A DNA stretch of 29,904 nt from Stercoripulliclostridium_A sp045535235 (GCA_045535235.1 JAZSLG010000062.1:1-29904), one strand, 5' to 3'; shown: positions 15,189 through 23,960, counted from the first letter of the stretch. The notes: generated by a model not told the origin, from the letters alone. A program made the numbers and translations.

Positions 15189-16247
15189 TTATTTTAATAT
15201 TTTACCAATATGGCTTATTCTGAAACTTTCTCCCTTTGCAAATAGTTCGTCGGAAGTTAAGCCAAGTAACGCCAAAAATTCTTCCATTTGCATCTTCTTA
15301 ACGGGCTTACCACGCTTAATTTTATCTTCTATAATACGCAATCTTCTACAAAGTTTAGCCGACTCTATTTCCACGTAGATTGTTGCCTCCGATGCTCGGG
15401 TTACGCATTTTCCGCCTTTATTTGCAATCAACTCTATCAACACCAACATTTCACAAAAATGCTTGTCCTCAAATAGTGTGCTAAAACATATCTTTTCCCC
15501 TTTTAGAGGTAAACTTGCCCCCTTACTGGGTTTGGTCTTTCTAACGTGGCTTTGGAAAATTTTGTAATTTCGTCTAGTAAGATTTGTGCCCGTATATCTT
15601 CCACCGTCGCACACCGAGCCTTCCACGTGAGTAAATTCCACTTTTCCATTTTCGACTACGCCTTTACAAGAGGGATATTTTTCAACAAGTTCGTCAAGCG
15701 TAATACCCAATCTTTCTGTCAACCCTTTCGCGATAAGCATGGTAACCTCAGCATCCTCATCGCTACGATGCGCCACGTGCGCACTCACGTCTACGCCAAA
15801 ATCTTCTAACGCTTTTTCTAGCGCAGGTTGACATGTAAGCTCTTTATACTCGCGATAAGCGCGTTGCATATCGTAGAAGTCGTAGGATATAAAATCCAAT
15901 TTATATCTCTCCGTAGCCCAAGTAATAAAGCGTGCGTCGTTATCGCAAGCGTATCCAATCACTTTAGTATCGGGCGCTGTCATAAGCCCCTTTATTTCCT
16001 CATAGAAAGCCGAAAAGTTTGGTTGCAATGCAAACGTCTCTTTGGGATAAGCAAGGGTTATTCCCCTGTCTTTTGCGCTCTTCTCCCTCTTCGCTTTCGA
16101 CCAAGCACCGGTGTGAAAAATCGATTCGGGATTAATGAGGATATCTCTTTTCTCCAACACAACAAAATTGCAGTCGGTTAACACGTAACCAAAACTGCAA
16201 ATGTGTTTGCCATCGCTACATTCAATATCAAAAAAAAGATATTTCAT
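15189..16247 (-). CDS. DEDDh 3'-5' exonuclease with BRCT-like C-terminus
   Basis: A 352-residue protein with an N-terminal exonuclease domain of the DnaQ/epsilon type: FFDIE (Asp7, Glu9), the YACDNDARFI segment (Asp102 or Asp104) and HRSDEDAEVT (His160, Asp165) give the DEDDh active site. The C-terminal part (about 245-335) reads like a BRCT domain: LKGEKICFSTLFED, then IANKGGKCVTRASEATIYV, and GKPVKKMQMEEFLALLGL as the last strand/helix. A role in DNA repair or RNA/DNA end trimming is plausible. The start is ATG 16247 with AGGAGAAGG upstream rather than the slightly longer reading at 16262. It stands alone. Confidence 0.85.
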   Translation of the reverse strand: MKYLFFDIECSDGKHICSFGYVLTDCNFVVLEKRDILINPESIFHTGAWSKAKREKSAKDRGITLAYPKETFALQPNFSAFYEEIKGLMTAPDTKVIGYACDNDARFITWATERYKLDFISYDFYDMQRAYREYKELTCQPALEKALEDFGVDVSAHVAHRSDEDAEVTMLIAKGLTERLGITLDELVEKYPSCKGVVENGKVEFTHVEGSVCDGGRYTGTNLTRRNYKIFQSHVRKTKPSKGASLPLKGEKICFSTLFEDKHFCEMLVLIELIANKGGKCVTRASEATIYVEIESAKLCRRLRIIEDKIKRGKPVKKMQMEEFLALLGLTSDELFAKGESFRISHIGKILK

Positions 16248-16263
16248 CCTTCTCCTATACACA

Positions 16264-16294
16264 GTTAACCGACAAGCGACGCTTGCCGGTTAAC
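16264..16294. terminator. stem-loop downstream of the GPH symporter gene
   Basis: GTTAACCG-A-CAAGC pairs with GCTTG-C-CGGTTAAC around a three-base loop, with one A-C mismatch. It lies between the symporter stop and the exonuclease start. No T-run follows, so it may be a weak terminator or an mRNA-stability element. Confidence 0.45.
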
Positions 16295-16320
16295 CAATTC
16301 TCATCAGTTTTATAACGTAT

Positions 16321-17871
16321 TTATTCGGCGGTAACTTCTTCCGTTGCTACTGTCTCTTCCACTTGACCCGCCTTACGAGCATCTATATCAGCGCGCATGC
16401 GTTCATACATTTCCTCATCAAGGGTACTCTTCTTTAGATAAAGTATAACGGTAATCGTCATGATTATCATGGGAAGAACGGTCATGCAAACTAACAACCA
16501 GTTAACGGTAGATTGGGGAACTTGGGCAATAATTGCTTCAATATTAGCAAGTTTTGCTTCAGCCGTAATTTGACCCATGTTAACCAAGTTTTCTTGTTCA
16601 GAAATTTTATCGGTAATATCGGCTATTCCTAGAATAGAAAGAATTACGGTAACAACGCCCATTTGAGCTGCGGAACCCATCTTTGCTGCGAGGGGACGGA
16701 TTGAGAAAATAATGCCTTCTTCACGTTCACCGTGTTTCCATTCGTTATATTCAACGGAGTTAGCAATGGTAATGGTTTGTACTTGATAGAATACTGCTTG
16801 ACCAATAGCCCAGAATGCACCGGAAAGAGCAATGGGATAGAATACCCAATTGGATTGTACGTTTTGGGTTGCAAGTCCAAGAATAAGCATTACACCATAA
16901 CCGACATATATGAGTATCAAGCATATTTTACTAATTTGTCTACGGTTAAATTTCTTTGCGAGCAAGGGATAAATAATCAAAATAGCACCTGCAATACCGG
17001 TTAAAATACCGAACAAGGAAACCATTGCGCCCTCATAACCGAAACGGAAATATACGTACCAAGTTGAAAGACCACCTAAAATAGAACTACCTAGGTTATG
17101 AATAAACATAATAATAGCAGTCCAACGCAATTGATCGTTGCCCTTTAGAACCTTGAAAATTTGTTTCAAAGGATTTACCTTGGGACGGTTGGCGTCTAAA
17201 GGCGGTAGAGGTTTTTCCTTAACGCAAATACAAGTCATTAGTTGACAACCGATAAAGATTGCACCAATAACAATTGCAAGCACGGGGAAGGCAGTCGTGG
17301 CGCTTCCGCCAATAGTCATAGACCCGGTGGTCAAAGTAGGAACGAGAATGGTTGCAAGACCTGCGCCAATACCTGCACAAATATTCGCTATAGAAGAAAG
17401 TTTATCTCTGTCTTCGTGGTGAGAAGTAAGCGAAGGAAGCATGGACCAATAGCTAATATCGTTCATCGTAAAGGTAATGGACCAAATAATATACATTATT
17501 GCAAAGAATATTACGAAGCTCATACCTTTTAACGGTACCCAGAACATTAGGAACACTACTATGGAGTTTGAAACTGCACCAATCATTATCCACGGTTTGA
17601 ACTTACCCCATTTGGTACGAGTAATTTCTATTATAGAGCCCATTAAAGGGTCGTTCAATGCGTCAAATATACGACAGCACATGATAACTACGCCTACGAT
17701 AGCAAACTCGGCGGTATTAACGCCCTTAGTGAGCAAAATACAAGTTAGCATGTAGGTGTTAAAAAGTTGGTACATTAAGTCACGGCCTACACCGCCCAAA
17801 CTGAAAGACCACAAATTGTGCGACGTAAGTCTATCCTGACTTACTGCAGTATTTTGAGTAACTTCCGACAT
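16321..17871 (-). CDS. GPH-type sugar:cation symporter (MFS)
   Basis: A 516-residue, 12-helix transporter of the glycoside-pentoside-hexuronide:cation symporter family (MelB/XylP/UidP type), importing a sugar or glycoside with Na+ or H+. The N-terminal GGVGRDLMYQLFNTYMLT, DALNDPLMGSIIEITRTKWGKFKPWIMIG and central GGLSTWYVYFRFGY segments are typical. The C-terminus is an acidic, Glu/Thr-rich cytoplasmic tail of about 40 residues. GGAGGAA precedes ATG 17871. No glycosidase is adjacent; a GH4 glycosidase sits about 11 kb away at the right edge. The sugar cannot be read from sequence. Confidence 0.9.
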   Translation of the reverse strand: MSEVTQNTAVSQDRLTSHNLWSFSLGGVGRDLMYQLFNTYMLTCILLTKGVNTAEFAIVGVVIMCCRIFDALNDPLMGSIIEITRTKWGKFKPWIMIGAVSNSIVVFLMFWVPLKGMSFVIFFAIMYIIWSITFTMNDISYWSMLPSLTSHHEDRDKLSSIANICAGIGAGLATILVPTLTTGSMTIGGSATTAFPVLAIVIGAIFIGCQLMTCICVKEKPLPPLDANRPKVNPLKQIFKVLKGNDQLRWTAIIMFIHNLGSSILGGLSTWYVYFRFGYEGAMVSLFGILTGIAGAILIIYPLLAKKFNRRQISKICLILIYVGYGVMLILGLATQNVQSNWVFYPIALSGAFWAIGQAVFYQVQTITIANSVEYNEWKHGEREEGIIFSIRPLAAKMGSAAQMGVVTVILSILGIADITDKISEQENLVNMGQITAEAKLANIEAIIAQVPQSTVNWLLVCMTVLPMIIMTITVILYLKKSTLDEEMYERMRADIDARKAGQVEETVATEEVTAE

Positions 17872-17976
17872 TTCGGTTCCTCCACGTATATATTTTTAAT
17901 GTATAAAGTGTAACATAGGAGCAAAGATTTGTAAATATTAAAAGTCGAAAGTTATAAAATATTACTTAAATATTAC

Positions 17977-18513
17977 TCAAGGTTCCATAAAAATAGGCAC
18001 TTTGGGAGGATAGAATGAAAAGACGCCCATTAAAATCACCATCATTCCCAACCAAACTAGGCAAAAAATAAATAATATCTTACTCTCTTTAGCGTGCTTA
18101 TACCAATGAAATCCTATTAAAAATGCCAATGCAAAAGAAATAATCTCTATTAGTATATGCACCAAAAAACTATCCATTGTTAATGAAAAACCATAGAAAA
18201 TAACGCTAAACTGCATTACTAATAAACTAACCGAAACCACAGTCGCTATAATTGCAGAAGAAAACCACTTGTATACATTTATTCCCTTTGACTTTCTAAA
18301 AATCAAGTAGGTAGTCGTCCACCAAATTAGCATAGGATAAAATACGATTTTTACGTGTTCGGCAAGGCTTTCGCCCCTAGGAGCAAAAATGCCAATCACA
18401 CCCAATGGTATTATATCGTATAAAAAATGTTGTAATGCGGAAAGCAATAACGCTACTATTATGCCAACCGCCGTGTTCCATTTCCACAATTTTTCAACCG
18501 TTAATTTTTGCAT
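17977..18513 (-). CDS. small membrane protein, DUF6512-like
   Basis: A 178-residue protein with about five membrane helices, first at VGIIVALLLSALQHFLY. The segment PRGESLAEHVKIVFYPMLIWW and the ending FSFYPPKVPIFMEP recall the DUF6512 family of Firmicutes, assigned from memory with moderate confidence. Function unknown. ATG 18513 has no ribosome site; TATACT at 18520-18525 (minus strand) ends six bases before it, the same layout as at holA, the HAD gene and the NlpC gene. It diverges from the asparaginase gene. Confidence 0.7.
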   Translation of the reverse strand: MQKLTVEKLWKWNTAVGIIVALLLSALQHFLYDIIPLGVIGIFAPRGESLAEHVKIVFYPMLIWWTTTYLIFRKSKGINVYKWFSSAIIATVVSVSLLVMQFSVIFYGFSLTMDSFLVHILIEIISFALAFLIGFHWYKHAKESKILFIFCLVWLGMMVILMGVFSFYPPKVPIFMEP

Positions 18514-18519
18514 GACGTT

Positions 18520-18525
18520 AGTATA
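18520..18525 (-). promoter_or_regulatory. candidate -10 element of the DUF6512-like gene
   Basis: TATACT on the minus strand ends six bases before ATG 18513. No convincing -35 is seen at 16-18 bases, so this is the weakest of the leaderless candidates. Confidence 0.35.
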
Positions 18526-18561
18526 TGAAAATAAGGAATATTATTACGCATTTTGCAATTA

Positions 18562-18590
18562 TTGACTTTGCATTAATGCAATGTTATAAT
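18562..18590 (+). promoter_or_regulatory. promoter of the asparaginase gene
   Basis: TTGACT (18562-18567), 17 bases, TATAAT (18585-18590) with an upstream TG forming an extended -10. The start codon chosen is 28 bases downstream. Confidence 0.8.
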
Positions 18591-18617
18591 TTTTAAGGCA
18601 TGAATAGGAGAAATTTA

Positions 18618-19559
18618 ATGAAAATACTTATCATTTTTGCAGGCGGTACTATTGGCAGTACGGTAAAAGGGAATTGTATTTCGATAGATAGCGGAAAACC
18701 CTCTATATTGATGGAAACCTATCGCAAGAGATACGGCATTAACTTTGAATACGAAACTCGTACCCCTTACATGGTACTTTCCGAAAATAACACCGGCAAA
18801 AATTACGTTGATTTAGTAAATTGCATCCTAGATAATATAAACGATGGTTATGACGGAATTATTGTTACTCACGGCACCGATACCTTACAATATACGTCAG
18901 CAGTACTTAACTACGCACTAGGCAACGATACCATTCCCGTGTGTATAGTATCTTCCAATTATCCCATTGAACATCCCGAAGCGAACGGCATAATAAATCT
19001 ACGTGGAGCAATAAAATTTATTGAGCAAAAAAGTGGTAAAGGTGCCTTTGTAGTATACAAAAATATCGATGATGGATACCCAAAGATACACAGAGCAAAC
19101 AGGTTGCGGGCCGGCTACGTCTATACGGATAGGATAGATTCCATCTTTGATATGCCATACGGATACTTTGATGAAAATGAAATCTTCGTACCAAATCCCA
19201 AATACGTTGACTTCGAGGGCAATTTTACTCCGGTAGGCAGATTGAACGTTGGTCCACAATGTGATTTTATCTATCGAATTTACCCTTACGTTGGCATGGT
19301 TTATCCACGTTTCCCAAAGACAGTCAAGTACGTTTTATTAGACTCTTTCCATAGTGGCACTATTGATACCGCTTCGGATGCGGCACTAGCTTTTTACAAA
19401 TACTGCAAAACAAACGATATAAAAGTGTATTTAACCGGCCTTAAAAACGCCGTATCTTACGAAAGCACTTTGAAATACGAAGAATTGGGCATAACCCCTC
19501 TTTATGACATTGCCCCCATCGCGGCTTATATTAAAGGTTGGCTTTACGGAAAATTATAA
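18618..19559 (+). CDS. L-asparaginase family protein
   Basis: A 313-residue cytoplasmic asparaginase-type amidohydrolase that converts asparagine (or a related amide) to the acid plus ammonia. The first catalytic loop is IFAGGTIGS (Thr11) and the second is VTHGTDTL (about 83-90). No signal peptide, in line with type I or an atypical subgroup. The start is ATG 18618, eight bases after AGGAG; an in-frame ATG at 18600 precedes this ribosome site and is less likely. It is transcribed alone from its own promoter and shares a terminator with the convergent RibD-C gene. The C-terminal domain diverges from classical AnsA, so substrate specificity should be treated as open. Confidence 0.85.
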   Translation: MKILIIFAGGTIGSTVKGNCISIDSGKPSILMETYRKRYGINFEYETRTPYMVLSENNTGKNYVDLVNCILDNINDGYDGIIVTHGTDTLQYTSAVLNYALGNDTIPVCIVSSNYPIEHPEANGIINLRGAIKFIEQKSGKGAFVVYKNIDDGYPKIHRANRLRAGYVYTDRIDSIFDMPYGYFDENEIFVPNPKYVDFEGNFTPVGRLNVGPQCDFIYRIYPYVGMVYPRFPKTVKYVLLDSFHSGTIDTASDAALAFYKYCKTNDIKVYLTGLKNAVSYESTLKYEELGITPLYDIAPIAAYIKGWLYGKL

Positions 19560-19560
19560 C

Positions 19561-19591
19561 AAAAAAAAGGAGCGTCGCTTCTTTTTATTTT
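19561..19591. terminator. terminator between the asparaginase and RibD-C genes
   Basis: AAAAAGGAGC pairs with GCTTCTTTTT (19564-19573 with 19577-19586, one G-T pair, three-base loop). T-rich sequence follows on the plus strand and A/T sequence on the other, so it can serve both convergent genes. The right arm overlaps the stop codon of the minus-strand gene. Confidence 0.8.
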
Positions 19592-20289
19592 ACGTAGTTT
19601 AACCATACACCGTTATTAGGAAGTAGTTTTATTTCTTTAATGTTAAAAGACTCTAAAACGTTACTACCTTTATCACTAAACAAATCTTTACCCTCCTTGT
19701 CACCATCAACGACGGGTACCATAACTAAACTAATTTCGTCAATTGCGTTTGCATTAAAGAAAAGTGTGTCGGTCAATCCACCGCCTTCTAACAAGATAGT
19801 TTTTATTCCAAAATAATCGTTGAGTTTCGTTAGCATCACGTCAACGTCTACACAGTCTTTACCGCAAAACAGATAGGATATTCCCTTGTCTTTCAAAAAC
19901 GCCAAATATTCGTCACTTACTTGTTCGGTTAATATCTCTATAATATGGGCATTATCATAACCGGGATCATAATCTTTTATTTCTGCGCCATACCAGCCAA
20001 GTCTTCCATGCGGGTCTATTGATATTGCGTAATAATCCCACAACTTTGCAACGTAGTCATTGCGTTCTACCACGTTTCCAATATACTTACTTAAATCCGG
20101 TTTAACGCCACCGGTAAAGCTTCCTTCCATGGTCACTCTACCACAACAATAGGCATCCGCCATATATTCACGATTAATGCGATAATACTCTTCCGTTAAA
20201 GCATTGGTGACTTGTAAATCCATATATTCACCCGTTATCTTGCCGTCAATGGAAACAAGCATGTGTAATATTACGTAGGGTTTACTCAT
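19585..20289 (-). CDS. RibD C-terminal / dihydrofolate reductase family protein
   Basis: A 235-residue NAD(P)H-dependent reductase of the RibD_C fold. The N-terminal LVSIDGKITGEYM, the TMEGSFTGG segment and the C-terminal ILLEGGGLTDTLFF with EISLVMVPVVDG are conserved features. Stand-alone members are annotated as dihydrofolate-reductase-like; the true substrate is often unknown. Start ATG 20289 is one base after the aldo/keto reductase stop (TAA-T-ATG), with AAAGGAG just upstream inside that gene. A longer reading from 20400 lies wholly within the upstream gene and is rejected. Confidence 0.85.
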   Translation of the reverse strand: MSKPYVILHMLVSIDGKITGEYMDLQVTNALTEEYYRINREYMADAYCCGRVTMEGSFTGGVKPDLSKYIGNVVERNDYVAKLWDYYAISIDPHGRLGWYGAEIKDYDPGYDNAHIIEILTEQVSDEYLAFLKDKGISYLFCGKDCVDVDVMLTKLNDYFGIKTILLEGGGLTDTLFFNANAIDEISLVMVPVVDGDKEGKDLFSDKGSNVLESFNIKEIKLLPNNGVWLNYVK

Positions 20290-20290
20290 A

Positions 20291-21400
20291 TTATTTGCCA
20301 AACTCCTTTGCCGTTTCCTCAAGAAGCTTCCTGATTGGCAAGTGTTGGGGACAAGCATCCTCGCACTTACCACACTTAATGCAATCGCTAGCTTTTCCAC
20401 CGTGCTTCAAATGAATGCTATAATAGTATGAAGAATTAAACGAAGCGTTTGCCCTTTTGTCGTTCAAACAAGCGAACAAATCGGGTATAGCAATCTTCTT
20501 TGGGCAACCATCCGTGCAATAACGGCACCCCGTACACTGGATTGCATTTTGTTTGCGATATATTAGCTTTACTTTGTTTATAGCGTTTTGTTCCTCTTGC
20601 GTTATGGGTGCAAATTCTTGCATGTAACTAATATTGTCGACCATCATTTGCATATTACCCATGCCCGAAAGCACCATAAAAATGCCCTCAAAAGAGCAAG
20701 CGTATCTAATGGCGTAACTAGCGTAGGAGCCCCCGCCCAATTCGTCAAAAACCTTCTTTGCTTCATTTGGCAATTTTACTAGAGCGCCACCCTTAACAGG
20801 CTCCATAACTATAATGGGCTTATTGTATTTCCTGCAAACGTCGTAACATTTTTTACTCTCAACCGATGCATCGTCGTAATCAACGTAATTAAATTGAATT
20901 TGCACGACCTCAATTTCTGGATAGTCCAAAAGTATTTGTTCTAGAATTTCGGCTTTATCATGGAAAGAAAGTCCAACGTGCTTAATTTTACCTTCTGCCT
21001 TTAGTTCAAAAGCAGTTTCATACGCCTTACAATCCTTGAAAGTTTCATAAATTTTCCTATCTTGCGCATGCATTAGGTAAAAATCAAAATAATCTACCCC
21101 ACAAGCCTTCAATTGTCTTTCAAAAAGTGGTCTAATATCTGCCTGTTTTCTAAAAAATCCACCCGAAAGTTTGTTGGTAAGAACGTAATCCTCTCTTTTG
21201 TAACGAGAGGTCAAACATTTTTTAATAGCCCTTTCCGAGCGCATTAGCATATAGCCGTGAGCCGTATCAAAATAATTAAATCCCGCACCGATAAATGCAT
21301 CTACCATTTTGTTAAGTTCTTTGTAATCAATCATTTTGAACTTATTAGTAGGCAATCTCATACATCCAAAACCAAAATTCTTTTTTACCTCTGGGAACAT
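20291..21400 (-). CDS. aldo/keto reductase with C-terminal 4Fe-4S ferredoxin domain
   Basis: A 369-residue fusion. The N-terminal TIM barrel begins GFGCMRLPTN and contains NYFDTAHGYMLMRSERAIKK (catalytic Asp and Tyr) and FYLMHAQD (catalytic His). The C-terminal part has two clusters of cysteines: CTGCRYCTDGCPKK and CIKCGKCEDACP, a 2[4Fe-4S] ferredoxin-like module. This architecture is common in anaerobic clostridia, where electrons from ferredoxin-type clusters may replace or accompany NADPH; the substrate is unknown. AGGAGT precedes ATG 21400. It is translationally coupled to the RibD-C reductase. Confidence 0.92.
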   Translation of the reverse strand: MFPEVKKNFGFGCMRLPTNKFKMIDYKELNKMVDAFIGAGFNYFDTAHGYMLMRSERAIKKCLTSRYKREDYVLTNKLSGGFFRKQADIRPLFERQLKACGVDYFDFYLMHAQDRKIYETFKDCKAYETAFELKAEGKIKHVGLSFHDKAEILEQILLDYPEIEVVQIQFNYVDYDDASVESKKCYDVCRKYNKPIIVMEPVKGGALVKLPNEAKKVFDELGGGSYASYAIRYACSFEGIFMVLSGMGNMQMMVDNISYMQEFAPITQEEQNAINKVKLIYRKQNAIQCTGCRYCTDGCPKKIAIPDLFACLNDKRANASFNSSYYYSIHLKHGGKASDCIKCGKCEDACPQHLPIRKLLEETAKEFGK

Positions 21401-21427
21401 AGTTACTCCTAAATAATTATTAATAAT

Positions 21428-21456
21428 ATTTTATCACACATTTACAACCTTTTCAA
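21428..21456 (-). promoter_or_regulatory. promoter of the aldo/keto reductase operon
   Basis: Minus strand: TTGAAA (21451-21456), 17 bases, TAAAAT (21428-21433), about 28 bases before ATG 21400. Confidence 0.7.
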
Positions 21457-21480
21457 CACATAAAACAATCGAACATAGCA

Positions 21481-21502
21481 AAGGGGCGATACCTCGCCCC
21501 TT
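21481..21502. terminator. GC-rich hairpin after the 11-mer repeat membrane protein gene
   Basis: AAGGGGCGA pairs perfectly with TCGCCCCTT around TACC. It lies 31 bases past the stop of the gene at 21533. The flanks are not T-rich in the minus direction, so termination efficiency is uncertain. Confidence 0.6.
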
Positions 21503-21532
21503 ATTTAACGTCAACTTGATTTTTTAACGTTG

Positions 21533-22216
21533 TTACTCAGCCTTTTTACTTTTAGTAAAGAAATTTTGTAATGCCGTCTTAGCTTCGTCAAGTTTTACCT
21601 TGCCTTGCTCGGCTACGGCACTCACGTACTCTTTGCCTTGTTCGTATTTTTCACCAACGTATTCTTTACCTTGGGCTACTTTTTCATCAATTGTTGCCTT
21701 TGGATGCAGTAACCAATAGTATTCTTCTTTTAATTCTTCCACGTCTTTTTGAACGCTATCAACAAGATAATTTCTTAAAAACTCTAATAATAAGCTAATA
21801 AATTCCGTTATTACCGTTATTATCCAAAGGATAATGAGTAACGTTGTCATTATTATAGATAGAGGTGATACCATACTTGCTGCAATAAACATACCATAAA
21901 GGGTAACACCCAAAGAATATGCTTTAACCGCTATCTTGACACATTTTAATGCATGCTTGGTCTTGCGCACACCTCTTACTGTAATTACTTTTTGTTTTTT
22001 GTATAATTCCTTTCTACTTATCGCTATGGTAACAATTAACATTAAGGTCGTTACACCCAACAATATCCCGTTTACTATTACGTTCCCCAGTGAGAATACG
22101 AGAGCAAGAATGAGGTATATTATCATTAATATACTCATTCCATAATCAAATATCCATTTTACTACGTTCCAAGTTTTTGATATTTTGTTAAACGCTTCCC
22201 TTGTGTGAGTAAACAT
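21533..22216 (-). CDS. membrane protein with 11-residue amphipathic tail repeats
   Basis: No known family recognised. The 227-residue protein has about four membrane helices: YGMSILMIIYLILALVFSLG, the adjacent VNGILLGVTTLMLIVTIAI, AYSLGVTLYGMFIAASMV and IIMTTLLIILWIITVITEFI. A basic loop RGVRKTKHALKCVK lies between helices two and three. The soluble C-terminal tail holds three tandem 11-residue units at 182-192, 193-203 and 204-214 (QGKEYVGEKYE, QGKEYVSAVAE, QGKVKLDEAKT), the periodicity of LEA/apolipoprotein-type amphipathic helices that bind membranes or protect under stress. The operon context is absent: it stands between terminators and the SGNH gene. Confidence 0.7.
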   Translation of the reverse strand: MFTHTREAFNKISKTWNVVKWIFDYGMSILMIIYLILALVFSLGNVIVNGILLGVTTLMLIVTIAISRKELYKKQKVITVRGVRKTKHALKCVKIAVKAYSLGVTLYGMFIAASMVSPLSIIMTTLLIILWIITVITEFISLLLEFLRNYLVDSVQKDVEELKEEYYWLLHPKATIDEKVAQGKEYVGEKYEQGKEYVSAVAEQGKVKLDEAKTALQNFFTKSKKAE

Positions 22217-22234
22217 ATTCTTTTCCCTATTTCC

Positions 22235-22975
22235 TTATTTTTCCAAGCCAATCACTGCTTCTGCAAAAGCCTCAGCCATGGCGGTTTGTCCGTTCTTGTC
22301 AGGATGTATACCGTCTAATTTATACCATTCGGGATGGTCTTTAGTGATTGCATAGGTATCAACTAACGTCAAATTATATTCGCTGGCAAGTTCCACTATC
22401 GCTTCATTGATAACGTTAATATTCGTGCCGTTTATATCGTACATATAGTCGCCTTCACTTGCTCCGTGAACGTAAAAGCCGGAATTTACGGTTGCAAGTA
22501 TAATTTCAGGAGAGCTTTCAAGCCCTTGATATATTTCAATTAGTTCCTTCATAGCTTTCTTAAAATCAGCTTTTCCACCTGTGAAGTTGTAGGGTTTACT
22601 ATCATTTGAACCTAACATTAGAATAACTATATCGGGTTGATACGCTTTGCTCTTTTCATATAATTTGGTAGCTCTATATGATTCTTCATTGTTTTCTTGG
22701 GCGGTTTTTGCACTAAAACCAAAGTTTTGAACGTGATAATCGTCGCCTAACATTTCACCCAATTGTGCAGGATAGGTGTTTTCAAACCAATTTATCACGC
22801 TCATTCCATAAGTGATGCTATCGCCAACGCAAGCGACCTTTGTTTGACCGTCTTTTGCTTTAGTGTGAATATGTATATCCGTGCAACCAACGAAAACGGC
22901 TCCTCCAAATACTAATAATGCGATAATAGCAATTACTATCACAAAAGCAATAATTCTTCTCTTTAACTTTTTCAT
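22235..22975 (-). CDS. membrane-anchored SGNH/GDSL hydrolase
   Basis: A 246-residue esterase of the SGNH fold, with an N-terminal anchor helix (about 8-30) placing it outside the cell. Block I is GDSIT (Ser53), block III is GSND (122-125), and the C-terminal DGIHPDKNG supplies the Asp and His. Such enzymes often remove acetyl or acyl groups from polysaccharides or lipids; the substrate is not evident. The start is ATG 22975 with GGGAGAT upstream, not the longer reading from 23011, whose first codons overlap the promoter. Confidence 0.88.
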   Translation of the reverse strand: MKKLKRRIIAFVIVIAIIALLVFGGAVFVGCTDIHIHTKAKDGQTKVACVGDSITYGMSVINWFENTYPAQLGEMLGDDYHVQNFGFSAKTAQENNEESYRATKLYEKSKAYQPDIVILMLGSNDSKPYNFTGGKADFKKAMKELIEIYQGLESSPEIILATVNSGFYVHGASEGDYMYDINGTNINVINEAIVELASEYNLTLVDTYAITKDHPEWYKLDGIHPDKNGQTAMAEAFAEAVIGLEK

Positions 22976-23001
22976 ATTAATATCTCCCGTTTGATACATT
23001 G

Positions 23002-23030
23002 ATTTTACCACAATTTACCATCGTATTCAA
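23002..23030 (-). promoter_or_regulatory. promoter of the SGNH hydrolase gene
   Basis: Minus strand: TTGAAT (23025-23030), 17 bases, TAAAAT (23002-23007) with TG at the extended -10 position. It diverges from the NlpC promoter about 35 bases away. Confidence 0.7.
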
Positions 23031-23063
23031 TAGGGAAAACTTCCATTTCCCAGTTTTTGTGCG

Positions 23064-23092
23064 TTGACTCGCAATCTAGGTTAAGATAAAAT
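23064..23092 (+). promoter_or_regulatory. leaderless promoter of the NlpC/P60 lipoprotein gene
   Basis: TTGACT (23064-23069), 17 bases, TAAAAT (23087-23092). Only six bases separate it from ATG 23099 and no ribosome site is present. Confidence 0.65.
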
Positions 23093-23098
23093 ACCTTT

Positions 23099-23956
23099 AT
23101 GAGAAAAATCTTAACTCTTTTTATTCTATCATTGGTTGTTTTTAATGGTACGTTGTGTTTATCAGCTTGCAATAGCGATAATAAGATTACCTCTACACCC
23201 ATAGGCGAAAGCGCCCAAACCCTACCATCAAACGATGAAATCGCCACGCCTTTAATTCCAATTACTCCACCTGAGAGTTCGTCTGGAAAAATTGAAAACA
23301 AAGAAAATACACCCTCACAAGAGCTTGAATACGCGAGCTATTTGAGTTCAAACACGAATAATCTTAACATTAGAAGTTCTAGTAGTACGAGTGGAAAGAA
23401 GCTGGGCAGTATAAATAAAGGCGATATGCTTTCTTACGAAGGTATGGAGGGCAATTGGTATCGTACCATATTTAAAGAACAAACTGCATACGTCCATAAA
23501 GATTACGTAACCATAATTAAAATTAAAAAGACGAGTGAGAGCGTAGAAAAAGTTATAAACGTAGGTTTATCGTTACTTGGACATCCATACGTTTACGGTT
23601 CAGAGAGATACCACTGGGGCAACGGTAAATTAAACTATAATTTTGTTCCCGGGAAATTCGATTGCTCTGCTCTTATGCAATACGTGTTTTATTTTGGTAG
23701 CGATACTCTTCTAGAGGTTACCAGCAAAAAACAATTTTACCAAGGGGCAGACGTAGATGAATTAAAGCGTGGTGACCTAATGTTTTTCACGAATGCAAAC
23801 GGATACAACGCTAGTGGAATAAATCGTGTTAGACACGTTGGAATGTATCTTGGTGATAATTACATATTACATACAGCAAGCGATTATGCCGTAATAGAGC
23901 CCATTTCTACAAAACGCTGGGAGTATTTTATAACCGCAAGAAGAATACTGGATTGA
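23099..23956 (+). CDS. SH3b-NlpC/P60 lipoprotein, cell-wall endopeptidase
   Basis: A 285-residue secreted lipoprotein. The signal peptide ends at lipobox LSAC (Cys24), followed by a Ser/Pro/Glu-rich linker to about residue 78, a bacterial SH3 domain (about 82-137; NLNIRSSSSTSGKKLGSI, then NWYRT) and an NlpC/P60 domain (about 150-283). The catalytic Cys189 is in FDCSALMQY, His246 in RHVGMYLG and His258 in the ILH segment. It should cleave peptidoglycan stem peptides, typically gamma-D-Glu to diamino acid bonds. There is no ribosome site; the mRNA appears to start at the initiation codon. It converges on the VWA lipoprotein gene and shares a terminator with it. Confidence 0.92.
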   Translation: MRKILTLFILSLVVFNGTLCLSACNSDNKITSTPIGESAQTLPSNDEIATPLIPITPPESSSGKIENKENTPSQELEYASYLSSNTNNLNIRSSSSTSGKKLGSINKGDMLSYEGMEGNWYRTIFKEQTAYVHKDYVTIIKIKKTSESVEKVINVGLSLLGHPYVYGSERYHWGNGKLNYNFVPGKFDCSALMQYVFYFGSDTLLEVTSKKQFYQGADVDELKRGDLMFFTNANGYNASGINRVRHVGMYLGDNYILHTASDYAVIEPISTKRWEYFITARRILD

Positions 23957-23960
23957 TACA

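Noticed and set aside
23005..23301. 98-codon minus-strand frame over the SGNH/NlpC promoter region
   Set aside because: It covers divergent promoters and the signal-peptide region of the NlpC gene in antisense; no ribosome site.
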